A DNA stretch of 64,000 nt from Lineus longissimus (Eukaryota; Nemertea; Pilidiophora; Heteronemertea; Lineidae). The stretch covers positions 126,501-190,500 of the forward strand of contig NC_088309.1 in assembly GCF_910592395.1 (NCBI RefSeq). The letters are read 5' to 3'. Numbering within the stretch: position 1 is the stretch's first letter; every line of letters begins with the position of its first letter. Made by a program: the position numbers and the translations under genes. A model generated the notes under the pieces. The model ran no database searches. It saw only the letters and a list, made by a program, of their open reading frames with translations, and had not been told where the DNA came from. This document shows, one piece after another, positions 1-12,600 of this stretch.

Positions 1-140
1 AGCTGATCTGTCGGGGACGAGGCTCTGTCTGCTATTGTCGAATCATCTCCGACCGAACCCGTCTGCGGAAAAGTTCAAAAGTGTCGTATATATGTGTCAA
101 AAAATGCCATTCAAAAAGGTGTCGTATGTGCAAAAGAATG

Positions 141-1723
141 TTAATGAAGGAGAATGAATCCCAGAGAAGCGGTCAGCAATGTTGCCATGCCATAGTTGAG
201 GTGAGAAGCTGATGATGTCGGCTCGGGCGACGTGGCCTCATCTGCTTTGGGTTCCATTGCAGCAGCTGAAAGACAGGAAGAAGAAAGCTTAAGAACATTG
301 CATTAGAGGCTCTCTTTCGTATTTCGCTCGGTTTAATCAAAAGCACCCGCTTCTATTCGGTAATGGTTGAGGTGCTCCATTCATATTGGGTGCTGACTAG
401 CTTCTTTATCTCGTTTCCTCCCGTCACGCACTGAACCCTGCCCTGAGAGTGATACGAATCCGCCAACTGGAATGGAAGATTTCCTGTCGAGTTCGCACTG
501 CGGATGAAGTCGAACAGCCACAACAAGGTACTCGATCAGCAAGTGCTGATCTCTGGCAGGGACCAATGTTTCAGTTCTTCTTCTGCTTCACAATTCAGAA
601 GCAGATTTTGAGTTGTAGGGAGATGTCCCATAATAAAGTCTGTGTGTATAGTTTCCACAGCTGTAGACTTATGAAACTACGTGTGTAGTCAAAGGTAACT
701 ATAGACAATGGCAGGTGATATACTAGTATCATATTGATAGCGTGAGGTGAATTAGTTTCAGGAAAACAACAAGAACCGGATTAGCTCCTTCGTGCGTGGG
801 AATATGATCGATATTTTTTATATTTGAGTGGCTCCCTGAAGCATTACTTATATCTCATCTTCTATATTTTAATATACAATTATCGACTGGGCATTAATAC
901 TATAAGGATCATGAGCAGACATCAATCCTATTTTCGGGTGATGAGACTCGACATCATCGTGCTCTCAGTGTTGCCATGATGAAATCTAGAACGGGGCAAG
1001 TTGGAATTCTTAGATTTCTCGGGTTTAAAAGAAGGAGAAGAATCTCGTATATGAGAGATGTTCTGTCATTATTGGCTGATGCAAATCTCTTCCTGGACTA
1101 ATTATCCAAGGAATGGCGAGAATTATCAACTAACATCTGGTACATATAGTCCCCACTTACGCTAGCGATGAAGAGGAATTCATCAGCATCTTTGATTAGA
1201 TATGCTCTCGACTCTGAATAATAATAAGGGATGCTCTCATCACGCTTGCGGAGGGTTAAGGAGTCCAGCATCTTTGATCGACTCATGAAGCCCCCTCTTC
1301 TAACTAGGACAGGGCTAGAACAATGGCTGAATGAAGAGAAGCAAATGTTTTTATCTAAAACTCCTTGTGCACTTACACTAGATCTTTCTGTACAAAATTG
1401 AAGTTAAAGCATTTGCTAGTCTTTATTCATATCAGTCAATGCGTGATATGAATAAAGACTAGCAAATGCTTTTACTTCAATTTTGTACAGAAAGGCCTAG
1501 TGTAAATGTACATGGAGTTTTAGATAAAAGCATTTGCTAGTCTTTATTCATCACCCAATGAGTAGGGTTTGGGTAGACTAGGCCTACTTACTTGTTCCTG
1601 GTTCAGCCGTTGGAGCTTTGGTGGTCGGTTCGGCTTCCTGTCCATAGATGGCGCTCACCATAATGGCGGCAAGAAGGAGAACTAACATCCAACTTCTCAT
1701 CTTGTATTGGTCACGTGAGCACC
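141..1723 (-). CDS. Small secreted, probably GPI-anchored Thr/Pro/Glu-rich peptide (77 aa)
   Basis: I do not recognise a family. Two coding exons join in frame: 1592-1700 (ATG at 1700, donor GTAAGT at 1586-1591) and 141-265 (acceptor TTTCAG, stop TAA at 141-143), 234 bp in all. The first coding exon also has an acceptor at 1724-1725, so a 5' noncoding exon probably lies upstream. The N-terminus MRSWMLVLLLAAIMVSAIYG is a textbook signal peptide, with likely cleavage before QEAEPTT. The mature part is rich in T, P, E and A. The C-terminus, after a small-residue stretch (TSSASHLN), ends in the hydrophobic tail MATLLTASLGFILLH with nothing after it, which is the layout of a GPI-attachment signal. 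It could also be a single-pass membrane microprotein. Inferred role: a short glycosylated surface peptide; expression is unknown. Confidence rests on signal peptide, tail and matching splice phase together. Confidence 0.6.
1343..1551. repeat. Near-perfect long inverted repeat (foldback/MITE-like) inside the small-peptide gene intron
   Basis: Left arm about 1343-1434 and right arm about 1443-1532 are reverse complements with few differences and a loop of about 9 nt. Immediately after, at 1527-1551, a third partial copy of the arm end (AAAGCATTTGCTAGTCTTTA) occurs in direct orientation. No coding potential. A foldback or MITE-type insertion is the simplest reading; no target duplication was identified. 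Confidence 0.75.
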
Positions 1724-2582
1724 CTGAAAATAGGTATGAAATAATAAGCCTGTAGAGTTCCGGTGGCGTGCTTTTGTTCTTGTAGTAGGCTGCCGTGTTT
1801 GTTACCAGCCCTAGAAGTCCCCATCAAGAGGAGGAGCATGGCATTGAATAGATAAATGGGGGGGGGGGCGATAGGCTGGTGGTATCCATGAGACTAAAAC
1901 GCAGAGTTTGGGAACTGAGTGTGGTCTGTTAGAGTAACCAACTATCCTCGTACAGGCCTGACTGTACTCTACGATCGAGGTGATGTAATTTTCTAATTAT
2001 CGAATCTTCTGAGCTAATGAATATGCATGAAGATGTCGCCTTGTGTGTCTCCCCTGCAGGCTCGGCATCCAAATCGATGTCAGCATTACCAGAATCATCT
2101 GTCATCTGTCATCTTCATCATCTGTCATCATGGCCATACATGTACCTGTACAATGGCTTAGCAACAGCGATAATTTCATATTCACCATAAATACTTCACA
2201 TGAAACAAGTGATCGAAATTCGGACAAACGCTTCCCAATAGTCGGTATTGAATCCTCATTACTCGGCTGCTATTGTGTGCGGGAACAGTTTGACCAGTTA
2301 TGATTAAATTACGTCTTTAATCCCAGTCGAAGGGAGATCAATGCCCTGTCTCGAACCCGCTATTGTTAGGGTAAAAAGTGACAACTTCGCTGGACTCTAA
2401 TAATGGCTTTAAGGTTACATTTCAAGTGTAGTTACCATGGTTGAGAAGTATTTCTTCATTCAGACGGCGGAAGAAAAAAACCCATGGCGTTCGATACACA
2501 TCAACCGCATTGACTGAATGAAGTCTTACACTGAGGCAGAAAAGAAAAACAGCCACCAAGGCCATGCGTCCCTGAGCATCCC

Positions 2583-2590
2583 TATATAAG
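2583..2590. promoter_or_regulatory. TATA-like motif without an assigned gene
   Basis: TATATAAG is nearly palindromic, so it could serve either strand. Used leftward, it could drive the small-peptide gene through an upstream noncoding exon. Nothing else in the sequence decides this. Confidence 0.2.
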
Positions 2591-4039
2591 CCGGTCGATG
2601 TCTGTGTTTCATATTGTGAAGTGGTGCAAGAAGCCGCCAGTGGTGATTAGTTGCGAGAAGGGAGCAATCCTCCCGCTTCATCTTGCATAGCGACCCGCAC
2701 TAAAATTCGTATCAGAAGTTCACGTGCGCTATTTCTGTCGTGCAGAACTGGCATCCTCTCAACCCAATGATTTTAAGCACTTATTCGGTGTTATCGCTGC
2801 TGTCTCTTTAAATCCCCTTTGACGACCAGTTGGTTATAACGCTGGTTTAAAGTTCAAGCCCAGTTTGATCAAAACCAATGAAGCGGGTCCTGCCTGTTCG
2901 AAGGAAAATCCATCGGCTGGAAACCGTACGTCTCATTTCGCCTTACGAAGTGCATGCTATGGTAGATTAGATGGGGCGCTTGGTCCAGGTGTTAGCTGTT
3001 GATAACGAAGATTGGATACTGCCTCTATTAGATGTCTAGACTAGCATTTCAACAGACGCTATCAGATCTGAGTTGGCGGGTAATAAGAGCTAATGGCCCA
3101 CTCGCTATGTTTATCAGCCTTAGAGGCTGTTCAGCATTCAGTCATTAACCGTCATCGTCCATGTTAACTTAATATGAAGGAAGTGTTGTCAAGCACTCTG
3201 CTTCTGAATGTTAAAACCACATTAAATCCATCATGTAGATATCGCTCTATTAACTTATCGGAAGTACTAGTAACTGAATCTGGCATCCAAAACCGTGTCA
3301 CTTAAAACGTTAAAGGGAGTATACTGTAAAGCAGGTAAGTGGAACATGGTGTCCTGTTTGGCCGCAAGGTGTCGCAACATAGAGCGGAATTCTGTTGGCA
3401 GGTAATGCCGCCATAAGGGCGTTTCTTGTTATTCTATACCCCAGTAATGAAAATACTGTATCGTTCGATTGTATTGTGGTGTCAAATGATAGTGTCAAAT
3501 TTACATTGCAGATGATGTTCAGAACCCAGTAAAAACACCCAGGTATTGAGTTCGCAGTAATTGAGTTTACCAGAGTCGCTCAACACAGTAGGATAGAAAT
3601 GTGTGCGTATCTCCAAGATCAAGATGTTTCTGTGGTTTATTTTGCCAGGATGAAGCAATGGCGGAGCAACAAACTTGAAGGGGGTGATATCGGCTCAGTA
3701 TCTCCATGAAGGCTGTTAGCGTACGTTAGTCCAAAAGACGTAATCCCTAAAGCTTGTGTATTGACGGCTCGCTAGGAATGGAATTGAGACGTATGTCCCA
3801 ATGAATAGAGGGACAGCTCTACAACATTGGGCTACCTACTCAAGACAAGACAACGAGATTCAGGTCTCTCTGACTGAACCGCAGCTGCCGGAACTAGTCA
3901 CATTACATAATATGGAGTTCAATTAATTTTACCAACAAACTGGTGATGCGACAACGCGATCATTTCTCCGCCCTACTTAACCTCATCCTTGAATACCAGA
4001 GTCAGTCGTATGCTCCTCCTCTCGCGAAAGTTATGCTAA

Positions 4040-4138
4040 GCTCGGTCATCCTGGTGCCTAGTGTTGCTCTAGGTTCGGTCATCCTGGTGCCTAGTGTTGC
4101 TCTAAGCTCTGTCATCCTGGTGCCTAGTGTTGCTCTAG
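4040..4138 (+). repeat. 33-bp tandem repeat, 3 copies
   Basis: Three near-identical 33-bp units carrying TCATCCTGGTGCCTAGTG. Because 33 is a multiple of three, they keep a 91-codon ORF (3943-4218) open. That ORF has no other coding signal and is probably accidental. Confidence 0.75.
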
Positions 4139-5657
4139 GTTCGCGGACTGAGGACGCTGCGTATGCCCTTCATACACCACGCTACAGGCGTGAGACATGC
4201 AGTGGCACCGCCATGTGATCATCGGCTCTAATATCACCTGCCCCAATAAACTCCAGCCAGAGTATCCCCTTAAATAACCCATCTCATCGGGACGCAGACC
4301 ATTAAGTAATGGCTAATTTGAGCGCCAGCAAACACTCCCTGGAGACGATTCAACCGCGCATCGGGTAACGAAATAATGCAAATTACGACCAGGCAGTATG
4401 TTCGCGGTGGTAAATTATTGACTTTTTACGTCAATATAGAATTAGTGTTTACGAAAATATGTATACGCGTTATCAAATAGATCCGCATTATGGTGTAGGA
4501 TGTGCCAAGTCAATTATGAGAGGAATTCGTAAATTTACTCTATAGTCGCCTCTATGAGGCCGGGATAACTGAACTACATGTTTATACAGGGCGCGTAAAC
4601 TGCAGTTACGATCTGTATCAGCCTGCTGATACTGGAAATCGGATTTCTCTATCACGATATATACAAGCGGTCAGCGAGGGCAAAGATTGTCTGGCGTGGT
4701 CTTATAGAAGTAGTTTCTGGGAGGTTATGAAGGCCATATATCTTAATCCGTCACTATACAGGAACGCATACCTTTCCGGAGGGCCATTTAAAACTGCTAC
4801 GGGGACTCAACACATACAGAATACACTTCCACACGTGCAGTGTTTTGTTTATAACAAAGTTTCACCGAGAGACAACAAGACGAGTTAACGATGGCGCCTG
4901 ACGAGTTCCAGGGATGATAACACCACAACCAGGTTTTACAACTAATGAAAACATTTCACACCGTGGCATTGCTAACATCCCGGCAGACGCCTTGGCTGCT
5001 GCGGGTAGCCGGAAGAGACGCCACCTGACTAGTCTCGATTGTTTAGCACTGGGCTCAAGCTGGGACTCTTGATGGATTAAACAAACCTAATAGTTCCAAG
5101 TTAGATGAAAATAAATTCGGCTGACTTGAACTCGCTAATATTTCTAAGAGGGTTAGAAACGTTAATGTGAACACCGATTACAAAATGATGTCCGCCCCGC
5201 GCTTAGTATTCAGTGGTGTTCGTGCCTACTCTCCAACTCTACCTCTCGCATGGTAAGCTAACATGATACGGAATGATACAGTCATAGTTGCCATGAATCA
5301 CCGAGATAGAAAAACGGCGATTACTGCCAAAATCTCGGCTATTGGACAATGATGCACGGTTTGAGTCACGGGGATGACGCGTCTTCAACAAGCAAAGAAA
5401 AGCAGGCGAACGGAGAAATGCTCCAAACTACATTCTAAATATCAATGGTGGTATGCCCGAAGACCATGATGCCTTGTGTCTCAAGCAGCGTTGATCTTCA
5501 AAGTTTGTGGTTTGTTTGGATGTTAACTAAAACCACACAAACAAACCTGCGTTCAGTCTAACGTCAGCGTTACCACATTCTGAACTTCAGTGATTCGGCA
5601 CGAATGACCGCACGTGTGCGAGGGGAGGAGCATGTGACTGACTCTAGTATTTGAGGA

Positions 5658-5664
5658 TATAAAA
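5658..5664 (+). promoter_or_regulatory. TATA box candidate (TATAAAA)
   Basis: A consensus TATAAAA lies in GGATATAAAACGAAGG, and a start would be expected near 5690. No initiator codon with an ORF of recognisable character follows. Either the gene's coding exons are not recognisable or the motif is accidental. Confidence 0.25.
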
Positions 5665-6228
5665 CGAAGGCTGAGGGAAAACTTGGTCTTGGCTGCAACT
5701 TCATTCATATCAAAGTAGAGCAGAATATAAATTGTACCAGTGAAGACGTCACAGGGTTAAAAGTAGGCCAAAGCGAAAGCCATCACTTTGGTTTTAAAAA
5801 GGTTATAAATGGAGAAGACTTGATAAAGATGACTTACGGTTTCCTGAGCGATATCTGACTGCTGCCTCGTCTCGACGTCTCGGGCTGAAGAAGCTGATGC
5901 TGGATGGAGCAGCTCGAGCAGGCGGAGGTGGCAGCGCCGGGAGGCTGACAGGTGATGACTCAGCGATGATGCGGACGGAATACAGAGAGATAGGACATAC
6001 CTTTGATAACAACAGGACAAAACAGTTTTCCTCTGTCAAGTAATATTGTCTGAGACCAGTACTTTTATTCTAGCATTAATGTTATTTGATTAATTGACAC
6101 TGAAAGGTAGAAAAGCCCAAGGAACAAATCTGAAACTTCCGCCCCACGGGGACGAAATATTGGTCTACCGCCCCACCTGCTGAACCATGCTGAATATGTA
6201 CCGGCTACCGCTCTCTCCATTCCAAGTG

Positions 6229-6302
6229 TACCTCGGTAGCTCAGTGGTCTGAGGCGCCGAACCGATTTTTTTTTCTTTTTGCGCTGGTTCGAATCCCTCC
6301 TA
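6229..6302 (+). other. tRNA-like pol III element (pseudo-tRNA or SINE head)
   Basis: An A-box match TAGCTCAGTGG at 6237-6247 and a perfect B-box GGTTCGAATCC at 6286-6296 are spaced as in a tRNA. The anticodon-arm region is replaced by a T-rich run and the acceptor ends do not pair, so this is not a working tRNA. A tRNA pseudogene or the head of a tRNA-derived SINE fits. Confidence 0.55.
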
Positions 6303-6624
6303 ATCTTTGAGAAATAAAATGTATCACACTGTGATAAATATAGTTTTTTCCGCATCTGCCACACCTTCTGCCTAATAGCTTAATTCGTAGAGATTCCATC
6401 CCACTGTTCTCTCGAAGACAGACCTTAATACCATTTCTGGCAGCTCAAGGACCCAACTTTAGGTAACTTATGTACCCGAGGTGCCACGTACACCTGTGAC
6501 AACACGGCCAGGACCATTCTGCCATTAGTAGAGCTTCTATTTCGCTGTGTACATGAAGACAGGTTGAACCTGGCCATTGTGAAGTGGCTCATAAACCTCG
6601 AGTATGACCTGGCAACCGTCATAT

Positions 6625-8000
6625 CAACAAAGCGAGAGAGATGAGATGAAGACAGTCACAACCAGACAAAATGACACCTCGCTGTCCCCACTGTCTTACG
6701 AACACGACGAAAGCGACGAAATAACCAGACTGAATCGACCTTAGCAACTCCGCTGCATTAACGACCCGATGGGAGACGAGTCAGTCACTACCAGACTGAA
6801 TGGGGCCTGGCTGCTCCAATCGTCTTGCAAACACGGTGAAAGCATTGGCCACAACCTGACATATTAGGGCGAGAAAGCTACAATGTCTTGCCAACCCGGT
6901 GAAAGTCATGAGACAGCCACAACCGGACTAGACCGTGCATGAGAGATGTGAGCTGGAGACAGCCACAACCGGACTAGACCGTGCATGAGAGATGTGAGCT
7001 GGAGACAGTACATTTTCCCAAGCAGATTCATCATTTCACCGACACAGTGAGAGAAGTGAGACCGTCATAACCATGCCGATTTGGGTCTGGCTGCTCAACC
7101 GTATTGCCGACTCCATGAGAGAGATGAGAAAGCCAGGGGCCAAACAAAACCAGGCCTTATAGCATTACCGGCTTGTCAACACGGTGAGAGCGATGAGACG
7201 GCCACAGTCAGACCGAATCGGACTTGGCTGCCACACCGAACTGCTATGCGAACACGGTGAGCTCGAGACTGACGAGAGGGTCATAACTAGACCTTACCTC
7301 CCTGGCGGCCCGCACACCGTCTTGTCAACACGGTGAGAGACATATACAGTCACGGTCGGACTGAATCTGGCTGAAACACCCTCTTGCGTACACATTGAGC
7401 GAGTTTGCAGGCCTGATTCGTCTGGTTGTGACCGTCTCGTCTCTTACACCGTGTTTGTAAGTCAGTGTGGAAGCCAAGTCTGATTCGGTCGGACTATGGC
7501 CAAATCATCTCTCATACCGTGTTGACAAGACGGTGGAGCTACAAGGCCTGATTTGGTCTGCCGAGGCTTGCTCCGCTCTCTCACAGTGTCGGTGATAGTG
7601 TGGGGCAGCCAATGAGCATAGTTGTAACTCTCATTTCTCTCTTATCGCGTCGACAAGTCGGTAGAGCGAGCAGGCCCGATTTGGTCTGGTTGTGCCTGCC
7701 TCGTCGCGCTCGTCGTTTTCGGAAGATGGTGAGGCAGCCAGGCCCGATTCACTCTGGTTGCGGCTGTCTCATCTTCCTCGGTGTCGGCAAAAGGATGGGC
7801 CCTGGCCAATTAAGTCTAGTTGTGACTGTCTGTCTCATCTCTCTCATCGTGTGGACAAGCAGCCAGGTCTTGCTATGCACCTTGTTGTCGACTCGATGGA
7901 TCAGCCTGGGCCGATTCGGTTTGGTTGGGACTGTCTCCAGCTCATCTTTCCGATCATGCTGTGTTGATAAGAGTGTTGAGCTGTCAGGTCATGAGGCTAC
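6625..8000. repeat. Old degenerate ~75-bp tandem repeat field in two opposing orientations
   Basis: Units share CTGGTTGTGACTGTCTCATC, then a hairpin of the form CACCGT-N9-ACGGTG, then GGAGCTGCCAGG. From about 6625 to 7395 the units read on the minus strand and from about 7400 to 8000 on the plus strand, so the field is a head-to-head array. One unit (about 6910-7010) is freshly duplicated. A related field lies at 41390-42120. ORFs of 134 and 91 codons here are by-products of the repeat. Confidence 0.65.
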
Positions 8001-9657
8001 TTGAGCCGTCGCAATGGCCACAGCGAGCTAGAAGCTCTACCGAAGGCAGAATGCCCTGGTGTTGTCCCAAGTGCATGAGGTGTCTCGGGTACGTCGGTTA
8101 CTGAAAGTGAGTTCTGGAGCTGCCAAGTGGGGTCACTGGGTCTGTCTTCAAGAGCGCAGTAGAATGAAAGTAAAGGCAGAATAATGTTTCTAGTGTCGTC
8201 ACAGGTACATGACATAGTTGAGATACAGGTGGGCTGCAAATTTACCGTGTTGTGATGGTCACAATCGACGTTCAGTCCGTCAGTATGATAAAAACCATTC
8301 GTACAATCCACGATCCACGCTGATCACATGAAGACGTTTGGTCTCTCGCCTCTTCTTGAGCGGAGAAGGGTCTCGGAGATTGGGACTTACCCGGTCATCC
8401 TTTTACACAGACAGATCGGCTCGGACTAAGAAGCGTCACTTCAGGGCACTTGCTCCAAGCGATGGTCTAGTCGGGTCTTTTCCAAATTCCCGTTCAGTGA
8501 TTGATCAGGGCACAGGCCAAAGGTACCCTCACAACAGGAGAATGGGATAACTCTGAATATCCCCAGAAAGACTTGTTGTGATGAGAAACATCTGAAGCCA
8601 GGTGTTCAAAGTCACCCTGGTATCTCTACGGGGAGAGCACATAGGGGGCATCCCTTGGAAAGACATGGCCGGACTCCCTCAGATTCTTGGCCTCTGGACT
8701 GTGAGCCAAGGTCCAGCAGTATCCACCAGATACATCTGATTCAAGCCACCAAGCACAAATACACTTGTAGCATTTCTAACAAAAATAAAGCCAAGAGGTT
8801 GGAATTGCCATGATAAGGAATTGTACTTTAATATTTCTTACAGTTACAGACAAAACTGGCTTTCATATACAATAGCAATGGGGTAAAAATATGTGAACAA
8901 GCCAACAACTGATGACATGTGTATTAACACATAGTGCTAGTTTAGAGGCAGAATGACTTCTAATTACATTTGGTAAGTCTCAAGTATTACGTTTTAAACA
9001 AATCTTGACCCTCGATAATCCCAATTAAAAGAGAGATTACCCAAATGGAGCTGATGTAAAATGACGTGACCTTATGTTGTTTTGTTGACTTCGTTCCATA
9101 ACCTTTTAATATAATTTTCCAACTTCGCAATATTACACTATACAACAGTTTACAAATAATAATTATCATTCAAAAACTAGACTTCACAAATAACATGGAG
9201 ATGCGAAGTAGTTCCATATACATATATATAATAAAGACTAAATCAGCTTGTCCATGAGCCCTCGAGGGTTAATGAGGGACTATACGCAATGAAACCCAAC
9301 TCAACATCCATAGTTACGCAGATACGTGAACACAATGTTAAGGCACAAAAATACAATATGAAATAAGAAGCTAGACTGATGAGAACATACACAGCAAAGT
9401 ATGGCCAAAGATCACTCCAAACAGCTGTACATAAACTAGCTAGCATCAGAAACTAAAACTACCACGCGATTACGTTTTTACCCAGAACAGTTGTGTTGAT
9501 CAAGTCAAGGAGATGAAACTTGGATATTGACATTTGTTAGTTTAACTTTATACAACCAGCGACAGAGAGGAGAAGCTAGCTGCTTCATATAGCTCACTAA
9601 CCAACAGCTGCCATCAGTGAACGTCTACTGCAGCTAGATATCCTCACTGTGACCACC
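8001..9657 (-). other. UBAP2L 3' UTR and 3' flank
   Basis: No coding exon is seen. The UBAP2L stop is at 9658-9660 and its transcript should run leftward from there. ATTAAA-type poly(A) signals on the minus strand occur near 9105-9110 and 8828-8833. The AT-rich stretch 8770-9640 is typical 3' UTR; 8001-8770 shows nothing I can name. Confidence 0.45.
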
Positions 9658-12600
9658 TCATGCGTTCCAATAGCCGGTGCTGTAGTTCTTGCTGCTTCCA
9701 GCAGCCTTGGGCTGGTTAGAACTCGGCTGAGATCGGGCTGACCCGGTCGAATCCTGAAACATACAAAACAGGCAAATCAAGACCTAGAACAAGATTCGTC
9801 ATCAATCTTCAGCAAAAAAGCTGCCAACAGTGGACAGTTCACCCAGATCTGGCTTCATTTATTCAGATGTTACTCAAAGGTTACAAGCAAACAACAGTCA
9901 ATGAGCACAGGCCTAACATGAACCTGGTTATCACAAGTCACAACTTGTAAACATCAAATCCTTCAAAAGAACAAAGGGAGGCATAAAGGTATGTAAATGA
10001 TGATATCGAAGAGCTTGAAAATGAAATGACATCTGGAGGCCAGGAGTGGAACTGATATCATGGCCAACAGAATGAAAGGGGCATGCCTGTATCCCTTCAG
10101 CTACTGACAAGAGTGGCGAGCACCACAAGGAGACCCTGGAGGTTAGCTACTGACAAGGGTGGCTAGCACCACAAGGAGACCCTGGAGGTTAGTTACTGAC
10201 AAGAGTGGCTAGCACCACAAGGAGACCCTAGAGATTAGCTACTGACAAGAGTGGCGAGCACCACAAGGAGACCCTGGAGGTTAGCTACTGACAAGAGTGG
10301 CTAGCACCACAAGGAGACCCTAGAGATTAGCTACTGACAAGAGTGGCGAGCACCACAAGGAGACCCTGAAGGTTAGCTACTGACAAGGGTGGCTAGCACC
10401 ACAAGGAGACCCTAGAGGTTAGCTACTGACAAGGGTGGCGAGCACCACAAGGAGACCCTGGAGGTTAGCTACTGACAAGGGTGGCGAGCACCACAAGGAG
10501 ACCCTGGAGGTTAGCTACTGACAAGAGTGGCGAGCACCACAAGGAGACCCTGGAGATTAGCTACTGACAAGGGTGGCGAGCACCACAAGGAGACCTTGGA
10601 GGTTAGCTACTGACAAGGGTGGCGAGCACCACAAGGAGACCCTGGAGGTTAGCTACTGACAAGGGTGGCGAGCACCACAAGGAGACCCTGGAGGTTAGCT
10701 ACTGACAAGAGTGGTGAGCACCACAAGGAGACCCTGGAGATTAGCTACTGACAAGAGTGGCGAGCACCACAAGGAGACCCTGGAGGTTAGCTACTGACAA
10801 GAGTGGCTAGCACCACAAGGAGACCCTGGAGGTTAGCTACTGACAAGAGTGGCGAGCACCACAAGGAGACCCTGGAGGTTAGCTACTGACAAGAGTGGCG
10901 AGCACCACAAGGAGACCCTGGAGATTAGCTACTGACAAGGGTGGCGAGCACCACAAGGAGACCCTAGGGATTAGCTACTGACAGAGTGGCGAGCACCACA
11001 AGGAGACCCTAGAGATTAGCTACTGACAAGGGTGGCGAGCACCACAAGGAGACCCTAGAGGTTAGCTACTGACAAGAGTGGCTAGCACCACAAGGAGACC
11101 CTGGAGGTCAGCTACTGACAAGAGTGGCTAGCACCACAAGGAGACCCTGGAGGTTAGCTACTGACAAGAGTGGCTAGCACCACAAGGAGACCCTGGAGGT
11201 CAGCTACTGACAAGAGTGGCTAGCACCACAAGGAGACCCTGGAGGTCAGCTACTGACAAGAGTGGCTAGCACCACAAGGAGACCCTGGAGGTCAGCTACT
11301 GACAAGAGTGGCTAGCACCACAAGGAGACCCTGGAGGTCAGCTACTGACAAGAGTGGCTAGCACCACAAGGAGACCCTAGAGATTAGCTACTGACAAGAG
11401 TGGCGAGCACCACAAGGAGACCCTAGAGGTTAGCTACTGACAAGAGTGGCGAGCACCACAAGGAGACCCTGGAGGTCAGCTACTGACAAGGGTGGCGAGC
11501 ACCACAAGGAGACCCTGGAGGTTAGCTACTGACAAGGGTGGCGAGCACCACAAGGAGACCCTGGAGATTAGCTACTGACAAGAGTGGCGAGCACCACAAG
11601 GAGACCCTAGAGATTAGCTACTGACAAGAGTGGCGAGCACCACAAGGAGACCCTGGAGGTTAGCTACTGACAAGAGTGGCTAGCACCACAAGGAGACCCT
11701 AGAGATTAGCTACTGACAAGAGTGGCGAGCACCACAAGGAGACCCTGAAGGTTAGCTACTGACAAGGGTGGCTAGCACCACAAGGAGACCCTAGAGGTTA
11801 GCTACTGACAAGGGTGGCGAGCACCACAAGGAGACCCTGGAGGTTAGCTACTGACAAGGGTGGCGAGCACCACAAGGAGACCCTGGAGGTTAGCTACTGA
11901 CAAGAGTGGCGAGCACCACAAGGAGACCCTGGAGATTAGCTACTGACAAGGGTGGCGAGCACCACAAGGAGACCTTGGAGGTTAGCTACTGACAAGGGTG
12001 GCGAGCACCACAAGGAGACCCTGGAGGTTAGCTACTGACAAGGGTGGCGAGCACCACAAGGAGACCCTGGAGGTTAGCTACTGACAAGAGTGGTGAGCAC
12101 CACAAGGAGACCCTGGAGATTAGCTACTGACAAGAGTGGCGAGCACCACAAGGAGACCCTGGAGGTTAGCTACTGACAAGAGTGGCTAGCACCACAAGGA
12201 GACCCTGGAGGTTAGCTACTGACAAGAGTGGCGAGCACCACAAGGAGACCCTGGAGGTTAGCTACTGACAAGAGTGGCGAGCACCACAAGGAGACCCTGG
12301 AGATTAGCTACTGACAAGGGTGGCGAGCACCACAAGGAGACCCTAGGGATTAGCTACTGACAGAGTGGCGAGCACCACAAGGAGACCCTAGAGATTAGCT
12401 ACTGACAAGGGTGGCGAGCACCACAAGGAGACCCTAGAGGTTAGCTACTGACAAGAGTGGCTAGCACCACAAGGAGACCCTGGAGGTCAGCTACTGACAA
12501 GAGTGGCTAGCACCACAAGGAGACCCTGGAGGTTAGCTACTGACAAGAGTGGCTAGCACCACAAGGAGACCCTGGAGGTCAGCTACTGACAAGAGTGGCT

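Larger units (their letters stand above)
1724..5640. other. No gene recognised; mostly unique noncoding DNA
   Basis: Six-frame reading shows only short ORFs without recognisable motifs. Items seen: a G10 run near 1860, a TATA-like TATATAAG at 2583-2590 with no clear coding exon after it, and a 33-bp triplet repeat at about 4040-4138. It may hold the 5' noncoding exon and promoter of the small-peptide gene, which is transcribed leftward. Confidence 0.5.

Noticed and set aside
1161-1213. Possible 53-bp middle exon of the small-peptide gene (good acceptor and donor)
   Set aside because: It would leave phase 0 while the last exon needs phase 1; joining 1592 directly to 265 gives a sensible protein.
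5827-6000. GC-rich minus-strand segment with donor GTAAGT and codons such as LPALPPPPARAAP
   Set aside because: Two frames are open, no family match and no partner exon were found; not enough to call a gene.
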